Below, piece after piece: positions 15,112 to 20,083 of a DNA stretch of 20,083 bases; position 1 is the stretch's first letter; each line of letters starts with the position of its first letter. The notes below the pieces were generated by a model. That model did no database searches. It saw nothing but the letters and a program-made list of their open reading frames with translations, and was not told the origin of the DNA. The translations under genes and the position numbers were made by a program. Source of the stretch: Paracoccaceae bacterium (GTDB lineage: Bacteria; Pseudomonadota; Alphaproteobacteria; Rhodobacterales; Rhodobacteraceae); NCBI GenBank assembly GCA_026982275.1, contig JALSHK010000188.1:1-20083 (forward strand), given 5' to 3'.

Positions 15112-16149
15112 TCAGCCAACCCGCACATCCGGTAGCGCTTCTTCGCCGCGATCCAGCCACGCCGGCACCGGAAGCGCTTTTTCGCGCAAAAATGCCGGAT
15201 TGAAAAGCTTGGATTGATAGCGCGTGCCATAATCGGCCAGCACGGTCACAATCCTGTGCCCCGGCCCCATCTCTCTGGCCATGCGCACAGCCCCCGCAAG
15301 ATTGATCCCGCTCGAGCCGCCAAGACAAAGCCCTTCATTCTGCAATAGATCGAATACCAGCGGCAAGGCTTCGCGATCAGGGATATTGAATGACATGTCC
15401 ACTTCAAGCCCCTCAAGGTTTTTGGTGATCCGTCCCTGCCCGATACCCTCCATTATCGAGCTGCCTTCGGAGGCCAGCACGCCCGTGGTATAATAACTGT
15501 GCAAAGCCGCTCCGTCGGGATCCGCCAATCCGATCTTAATATTCTTATTGCGCTCTTGCAGGCCGATAGACACCCCCGCCAAGGTGCCGCCAGAGCCGAC
15601 CGCGCAGATAAAGCCGTCAAGCTTGCCATGCGTTTGCGCCCAAATCTCTGGGGCAGTGGTATCTATATGCGCCTGCCGATTGGCCACATTGTCAAACTGG
15701 TTGGCCCAAATCGCGCCATTTGGGTTCGATTTGTTCAAGGCTACGGCCAATCGCTCGGAATATCGCACAAAATTGTTCGGATCTTTATAGGGCTTGGCAG
15801 GGACCTCGACCAAGGTTGCCCCCGCCAGCCGTATCATATCTTTCTTTTCCCGGCTCTGGGTCTCGGGAATAACGATCACGGTCTTGAAGCCCATTGCGGC
15901 CCCCACCAAGGCCAGCCCGATGCCCGTATTGCCCGCCGTGCCTTCCACGATCGTGCCGCCCGGACGCAGAGAACCGCTGGCGATTGCATCGTTAATGATA
16001 GCCAGCGCCGCCCGATCCTTAACCGACTGCCCGGGATTCATAAATTCGGCTTTGCCCAATATCTCGCAGCCGGTCGCCTCCGAGGCTGCACGAAGCCGGA
16101 TAAGAGGGGTGTGGCCTACCGTTGCGGGCAAATCATTGAAAAGAGTCAT
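15112..16149 (-). CDS. cysK: Cysteine synthase A (O-acetylserine sulfhydrylase)
   Basis: 345 aa. It makes cysteine from O-acetylserine and sulfide using PLP. The PLP lysine is K44 in NPGQSVKDRAA. The substrate loop is TAGNTG (71-76), where the commoner form is TSGNTG. The phosphate-binding loop is GSGGTLAG (185-192). The late segment LCLGGSSGINLAGA is typical of the fold-type II family. It is somewhat longer than E. coli CysK, with a C-terminal extension after YGTRYQSKLFNPAFL that is common in this branch. The gene is the first of a likely two-gene unit with the mscS-like channel. The divergent gap 16150-16313 must hold its promoter. Confidence 0.9.
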   Translation of the reverse strand: MTLFNDLPATVGHTPLIRLRAASEATGCEILGKAEFMNPGQSVKDRAALAIINDAIASGSLRPGGTIVEGTAGNTGIGLALVGAAMGFKTVIVIPETQSREKKDMIRLAGATLVEVPAKPYKDPNNFVRYSERLAVALNKSNPNGAIWANQFDNVANRQAHIDTTAPEIWAQTHGKLDGFICAVGSGGTLAGVSIGLQERNKNIKIGLADPDGAALHSYYTTGVLASEGSSIMEGIGQGRITKNLEGLEVDMSFNIPDREALPLVFDLLQNEGLCLGGSSGINLAGAVRMAREMGPGHRIVTVLADYGTRYQSKLFNPAFLREKALPVPAWLDRGEEALPDVRVG

Positions 16150-16313
16150 GTAGGGTTCCTCGGGCAGTGGATTTCGGAATATGAAAATAATACAGAAGCA
16201 AAGGCTCGGCGTATAATCGCCAATTCGGGCGGCGATGTAAATCGGACTATTCGTCTCTGCAGATTGGTGCTAGAAAAACCGTTATTTAAGCACATTCACT
16301 TTGAGGCTGTATG

Positions 16314-16997
16314 ATGTTTCCCAATCGTCGCCATTTTCTGGCCTTGACCGGCGCGGGCCTGACTTTTGCAAGCCTTTCCTCAGGGCCGGCTTCAGCGGCG
16401 GTAGCTACCCGCCGTTATTCGGTGTTTCTCGGGCGCAAACAGGTGGGGGAAACCTCGGTCTCGCTGCGCCGCAGCGGCTTGCGGGTGGATGCCGAAATCG
16501 AAGTTGAACTGCACCTCAACATACTCGGCCTCATCCGCTTTGATTACACCTTGTCCAACCGCGAAAGCTGGCAGGGCGGGGTGCTGCAAGAGCTGCAATC
16601 CCGCACCGATAATAACGGCACAGCCGAGCAGGTATCAGCGCGGCGCACCGGGCGGGGGCTGGAGATAAACGGTAGCGGTTATCAGGGCATCGTGAGTGGC
16701 AATCCCGCCACGACCAGCTATTTCACCACCGATTTCCTGGAGCGTTCCACCTGGATCAACACCCAGAACGGCAAGGTGATTACCCCCAGCATCGGGCGGC
16801 TTGGCCCGGCCAGCTTTACCACCAGCGAAGGCGATATTCCTTGCACCAGATATGTGATCCGTGGCGGGGTGGATATCGACCTTTATTATGATCGCGAGTT
16901 TGAATGGATGGGCAGCAGCTTTAGCATCGCGGGCCGCACCGCGCGCATCGCCATGTCCGATCGCGGCGGCTCGCTCAATCGTATATGGCGAGGCTAG
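16314..16997 (+). CDS. Secreted DUF6134-like protein with a Tat-type signal
   Basis: 227 aa from the second of two adjacent ATGs; the first is at 16311. GAGG at 16303-16306 is better spaced for the second. The N-terminus NRRHFLALTGAGLTFASLSSG has the twin-arginine and hydrophobic core of a Tat signal, cleaved near ASAAVA. The mature part is beta-rich (RRYSVFLGRKQVGETSVSLRR, DYTLSNRESWQGGVLQELQSRT), a pattern I associate with the DUF6134 family of uncharacterised periplasmic proteins. Function unknown. Transcribed divergently from cysK. Confidence 0.78.
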   Translation: MFPNRRHFLALTGAGLTFASLSSGPASAAVATRRYSVFLGRKQVGETSVSLRRSGLRVDAEIEVELHLNILGLIRFDYTLSNRESWQGGVLQELQSRTDNNGTAEQVSARRTGRGLEINGSGYQGIVSGNPATTSYFTTDFLERSTWINTQNGKVITPSIGRLGPASFTTSEGDIPCTRYVIRGGVDIDLYYDREFEWMGSSFSIAGRTARIAMSDRGGSLNRIWRG

Positions 16998-17016
16998 GCT
17001 GCCGAGCGAAGCGAGG

Positions 17017-17059
17017 CCATGGCCCAAGGGCCTTGGTATATTTGCAAAGCAAATAAACC
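17017..17059. terminator. Two adjacent hairpins between convergent genes
   Basis: The first hairpin is CCATGGCCC/GGGCCTTGG (17017-17036), nine positions with one mismatch and a 2-base AA gap. The second is TATTTGC-AAA-GCAAATA (17039-17055), extendable to GGT/ACC with one mismatch. They lie between the plus-strand DUF6134-like gene and the minus-strand cfa gene and probably serve as a bidirectional terminator. Confidence 0.5.
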
Positions 17060-17092
17060 GAGGCCGGGGGTGTTTGGCTTCAGGTCGCGGCC

Positions 17093-18295
17093 TTAGCGCC
17101 GGATCGTCACCTGCGTCACATCGATCGAGCCGCTGAAAAATCCCGCAGCGCAGGAGGTCAGGTAGAACTCCCACATCCGCTTGAATCGCATATCAAACCC
17201 CAGATTGGCGACCTCCCCCCAGCGCAGCTGAAAGCGCTGGTTCCACAGGCGCAGGGTTTTTGAATAGCTTTGGCCGAATTCGATCGAATCCGCCACCTTC
17301 AGCCCCGCATTTTCCACCGCCTTTTTCAAGGCTTTCGGGCTTGGCAACATCCCGCCCGGGAAAATATATTTCTGGATGAAATCCACGTTTTTGCGATAGG
17401 TCTGCCATAGCCCGTCTTCCATGGTGATAATCTGCAATCCGGCCTTGCCACCCGCCTTCAGCCGCTCCCGCACCGTATCAAAATAGACCGGCCAATAGCG
17501 CTCGCCCACCGCCTCGAACATCTCGATCGAAGCAATGCCGTCAAACTGCCCGCGCTCGTCGCGGTAATCCTGCATCACAATTTCGACCCGCTCGTTCAAC
17601 CCCGCCTCGAAAATCCGTTTTCGGGCAAAATCATGCTGCGCTTGCGAGATCGTCAGCCCGCGCACCCGCGCCCCGCGCACCTTGGCCGCATATTCCGCAA
17701 AACCGCCCCAGCCGCAGCCGATTTCCAGCAGGCTATCCCCTTGCTTCACCCCGATTCCGTCACAAATCGCCTCGTATTTTGCCTTTTGCGCCACCTCCAG
17801 CGGCTCTTCGCCCTGAAACAGCGCCGAGGAATAGGTCATGCTTTTATCCAGCCACAACCCGTAAAACTCATTACCCAGATCATAATGATAGCTGATATTT
17901 TTCTTTGCCTGCCCGCGTGAGTTCCGGTGCAGCCAATGGCGGAATCGCTCGTAGTTTTTCGCCAAAGCCGCCACCTTCAAGGAAGGGGTGATTTCGCGGT
18001 TGTTCATATAGATCACATCCAGCAGGGCCTGTAGGTCGGGGCTGTCAAACCAGCCCTCCAGATAGCTCTCGGCAAAGCCCAACTTGCCCTCGCGCATGAT
18101 GCGGGCAAACATCCGCACATCCTTCACATCCACCCGCCCGAGCGGCCCCTCCTGCGGCCCTTCGGCGCGAAAAACCCGTCCATCGGGCAGGGCAAATTCC
18201 AGCGCCCCGTAGCGGAATTTTTGCAATATCTGAAAGGTCGGCGCAAACCAGCGCGGCAGGCCCCGCTCTCCTTTGGTGCTATATAGAATCTCCAT
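17093..18295 (-). CDS. cfa: Cyclopropane-fatty-acyl-phospholipid synthase
   Basis: 400 aa from the ATG at 18295; a TTG at 18310 gives five more codons, but AAAGGGG is well placed for the ATG. The enzyme transfers a methylene from SAM to unsaturated acyl chains of membrane phospholipids. Hallmarks are ISYHYDLGNEFYGLWLD (about 134-150), the SAM motif LLEIGCGWGGF (189-199), SIEMFEAVGERYW, and NVDFIQKYIFPGGMLPS. Length matches the family. It lies 42 bp after the class-V PLP enzyme gene on the same strand and is probably cotranscribed with it. Confidence 0.94.
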   Translation of the reverse strand: MEILYSTKGERGLPRWFAPTFQILQKFRYGALEFALPDGRVFRAEGPQEGPLGRVDVKDVRMFARIMREGKLGFAESYLEGWFDSPDLQALLDVIYMNNREITPSLKVAALAKNYERFRHWLHRNSRGQAKKNISYHYDLGNEFYGLWLDKSMTYSSALFQGEEPLEVAQKAKYEAICDGIGVKQGDSLLEIGCGWGGFAEYAAKVRGARVRGLTISQAQHDFARKRIFEAGLNERVEIVMQDYRDERGQFDGIASIEMFEAVGERYWPVYFDTVRERLKAGGKAGLQIITMEDGLWQTYRKNVDFIQKYIFPGGMLPSPKALKKAVENAGLKVADSIEFGQSYSKTLRLWNQRFQLRWGEVANLGFDMRFKRMWEFYLTSCAAGFFSGSIDVTQVTIRR

Positions 18296-18337
18296 AACCG
18301 CCCCTTTCAAAGGCGAGGTTAACCGATTCTTGCGAAA

Positions 18338-19558
18338 TTACAAAATCCGGTCCAGCGCTTTGATCAACTTCTCCACTTCGGCCTTGCTGGTATATTGCAC
18401 AAAGCTGAGGCGCAGCGCGCCGTGGGCCGGCTCCACCCCCAGCGCTTTCAGCAGCCGCACCGCATAGAAATCACCGCCCCCCGCCATGATCCCTTCGGGC
18501 ACCAGAGCTTGTGCGAGTTCATAGCCCGGGCGATTCGCGACCAGCGAAACCGTGGCTACACGGCCCTTGGCCGATTGCGGCCCCAGCAGCCGGATATCAT
18601 TGCGCCCGCGCAGATATTCCATCACTGGTTCCAGCAGCGCTGCCTCATGCGCAGCGGTCAGATGATGCATTGCCCTGCCACGCGCGGCGGCATCCGGCTC
18701 GGGCGGAAAATGATGTCCATGCACCACATCCAGATAATCCACCATCCCCGCACAGGCCGCCACTTGCGCATGATCCGGCCCCGCCGGGGTAAAGCGCTTA
18801 TAGCGCGCGCTTTCATTAAAATAATGGCCCTGGTTGGGGAGGGCATCGGCCAGCTTCCGGTTGATCGCCATGATCCCCTGATGCGGCCCAAAGGTTTTAT
18901 AGGCCGAAAACAAATAGATATCCGCCCCCAACGCCCCGATATCCGGTAGCCCGTGCGGCGCAGCGCTCACACCATCCACACAGCTATAAGCCCCCGCCGC
19001 GCGGACCATAGCGCAGATCTCCGCCACCGGATTGATCTCGCCCACCAGGTTGGATACATGCGGAAAGCATACCAGCCTCACCTTGTCATCCAGCATCCCC
19101 GCCAGCACGGCAGGGTCGAGATGGCCGGCTTCATCCACCTGCCATTCCAACACCTCGATGCCCCGCTCAACCAGCCGCCGCCACGGGCCAGAATTGGCTT
19201 CGTGGTCTTGGTTGGTGACGATTATCGCATCACCGGCCTTGAGCGTCTGTCCGAAAGCCTGCGCCAGAACATAGGTGTTTTGCGTGGTTGATGGCCCAAA
19301 GCTCAGCTCGTCCACTTCAATATTCAGCACCGCCGCCAAGCGGCTGCGCGCCTCGTCCATCTCCTCCCCTGCCAAACGGCTGGCCTCAAACGGGTAATAT
19401 GGCTGCACCTTGCGCTGCCTGTAATAGCGCTCCAGCCGTGTGATCACCGGCGCGCAGGTATAGCTGCCGCCCGCATTCTCGAAAAACCCCTGCCCCTGCA
19501 GGCTCGGCTCCGCAAATGCCGGAAACTGATCACGAATGAAATCTACATCAAGCTGCAT
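18338..19558 (-). CDS. Class-V PLP-dependent enzyme (cysteine desulfurase-like, lacking the catalytic Cys)
   Basis: 406 aa. The PLP lysine is K221 in SAYKTFGPHQG, with the usual H119 (QDHEAN) that stacks on the cofactor and D195 (VDGVSA). This is the fold of SufS/CsdA and selenocysteine lyases. True desulfurases carry a catalytic Cys in a GxHC-like loop near the C-terminus. Here the matching stretch reads GIMAGGGDFYAVRLL (356-370), without Cys or His. It is therefore better described as an aminotransferase class-V protein of unknown reaction. Upstream of cfa, 42 bp away. Confidence 0.85.
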   Translation of the reverse strand: MQLDVDFIRDQFPAFAEPSLQGQGFFENAGGSYTCAPVITRLERYYRQRKVQPYYPFEASRLAGEEMDEARSRLAAVLNIEVDELSFGPSTTQNTYVLAQAFGQTLKAGDAIIVTNQDHEANSGPWRRLVERGIEVLEWQVDEAGHLDPAVLAGMLDDKVRLVCFPHVSNLVGEINPVAEICAMVRAAGAYSCVDGVSAAPHGLPDIGALGADIYLFSAYKTFGPHQGIMAINRKLADALPNQGHYFNESARYKRFTPAGPDHAQVAACAGMVDYLDVVHGHHFPPEPDAAARGRAMHHLTAAHEAALLEPVMEYLRGRNDIRLLGPQSAKGRVATVSLVANRPGYELAQALVPEGIMAGGGDFYAVRLLKALGVEPAHGALRLSFVQYTSKAEVEKLIKALDRIL

Positions 19559-19697
19559 GGCGGCTATTCCTTTTCAAGACCCCAAAGCGCCAATATTCGC
19601 GCCGCAGGCCAAAAAGGCAAGGATTGTAGCCAAATAAAGAATGCCAGATAGGCCGCTTGGCTTTAGAAATAACCGGCAACTTACTGGAGGAGACAAC

Positions 19698-20027
19698 ATG
19701 GCATGGGTTTATCTGATGATCGCCGCCACATTCGAGATGGGCTGGGCGATCGGGCTGAAATACACGGACGGCTTTTCCAGGCTCTGGCCCTCGGTGCTCA
19801 CCATCGCCGCCATGATTGTCAGTTTCCAGTTTCTCGCCATGGCCATGAAAACCCTGCCCGTTGGCACCGCTTATGCGGTCTGGACCGGCACCGGCGCGGT
19901 CGGCGTTGCCATTCTGGGCATGTTTTTATTCGGCGAATCCAAAGAGGTGGCGCGCATTCTCAGCATCGCATTGATCGTTGCCGGGGTTGTTGGTCTCAAG
20001 GTCTTTTCCGGGCAATCAGCAGTCTGA
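19698..20027 (+). CDS. sugE: Small multidrug resistance transporter, SugE/Gdx type (guanidinium exporter-like)
   Basis: 109 aa with four membrane helices. The essential Glu is E13 in AATFEMGWAIGLKYTDGFSRL. The segment KTLPVGTAYAVWTGTGAVG is nearly the consensus of SugE/Gdx, which in E. coli and relatives exports guanidinium in exchange for protons. This separates it from EmrE-type members. The ATG at 19698 has GGAGGAG ahead of it. An in-frame ATG at 19641 is open but gives a non-membrane leader and is not preferred. I found no guanidine riboswitch motif in the 140-bp upstream gap. Confidence 0.9.
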   Translation: MAWVYLMIAATFEMGWAIGLKYTDGFSRLWPSVLTIAAMIVSFQFLAMAMKTLPVGTAYAVWTGTGAVGVAILGMFLFGESKEVARILSIALIVAGVVGLKVFSGQSAV

Positions 20028-20083
20028 TTCCACCGGTATCTTTCTTCTTTGCAAAATACTCGCGGGGTGAATGGCAAAGCCAG

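Noticed and set aside
15499..16314. 271-aa plus-strand open frame
   Set aside because: It lies antisense over most of cysK, which has complete PLP motifs. The frame is a shadow of its codon structure.
19559..19697. Guanidine riboswitch (mini-ykkC type) upstream of the SugE-like gene
   Set aside because: The paired hairpins with ACGR loops expected for that class are not visible; only a good ribosome binding site is seen.
1..20083. CRISPR array
   Set aside because: No regularly spaced repeats of about 25-40 bases were seen. The only regular short repeats are the TCCCACA pairs.

Overview
The window reads as alphaproteobacterial chromosome, most likely Rhodobacterales-like (inference from the GC-rich core genes and their general sequence style; no 16S or other marker is present). 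It is interrupted by a tRNA-targeted genomic island of about 12 kb. The right part, about 12.2-20.08 kb, is ordinary core chromosome. The left part, about 118-12194, is visibly more A+T-rich, and every gene in it lies on the minus strand.

Island boundaries. A complete tRNA-Ser(GGA) gene lies at 12181-12270 on the minus strand. Its 3' end, the 14-mer TGGCGGACAGACAG as read on the plus strand, is repeated exactly at 118-131. A P4-type tyrosine integrase sits directly beside the tRNA. Near both ends there is a pair of TCCCACA heptamers with a 12-bp period (196-214 and 12039-12057), which look like integrase arm-type sites. A small stem-loop at 79-91 is probably the original terminator of the tRNA-Ser gene, displaced by the insertion.

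Island content, in the direction of transcription (right to left): the P4-type integrase; an unrecognised 348-aa protein overlapping its end; an AlpA/excisionase-like small DNA-binding protein; a helix-turn-helix protein with a Cys zinc-ribbon-like tail; a second tyrosine recombinase; a large adenine-type DNA methyltransferase whose first 35 codons are in another frame; a HEPN/Abi-like protein; a superfamily 2 helicase; a GIY-YIG nuclease; and at the far edge a HigB/RelE-type toxin with its XRE antitoxin. Methyltransferase, HEPN protein, helicase and nuclease are nearly contiguous. They look like one multi-gene restriction-modification-like defence system: the methyltransferase would mark self DNA, the helicase and GIY-YIG nuclease would restrict, and the HEPN protein could act as an abortive-infection arm. 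I do not recognise this combination as one of the standard named systems (BREX, DISARM, Type I, Type III).

Core part. After the tRNA come an apparently empty 450-bp stretch and a cysK-mscS-like pair on the minus strand. A secreted (Tat-type signal) DUF6134-like protein follows on the plus strand. Then come a class-V PLP enzyme and cyclopropane-fatty-acyl-phospholipid synthase, probably cotranscribed on the minus strand. Last is a SugE/Gdx-type small multidrug resistance transporter on the plus strand.

Because nothing could be computed or searched, family names rest on motifs and recalled family architecture. GC statements are by eye.
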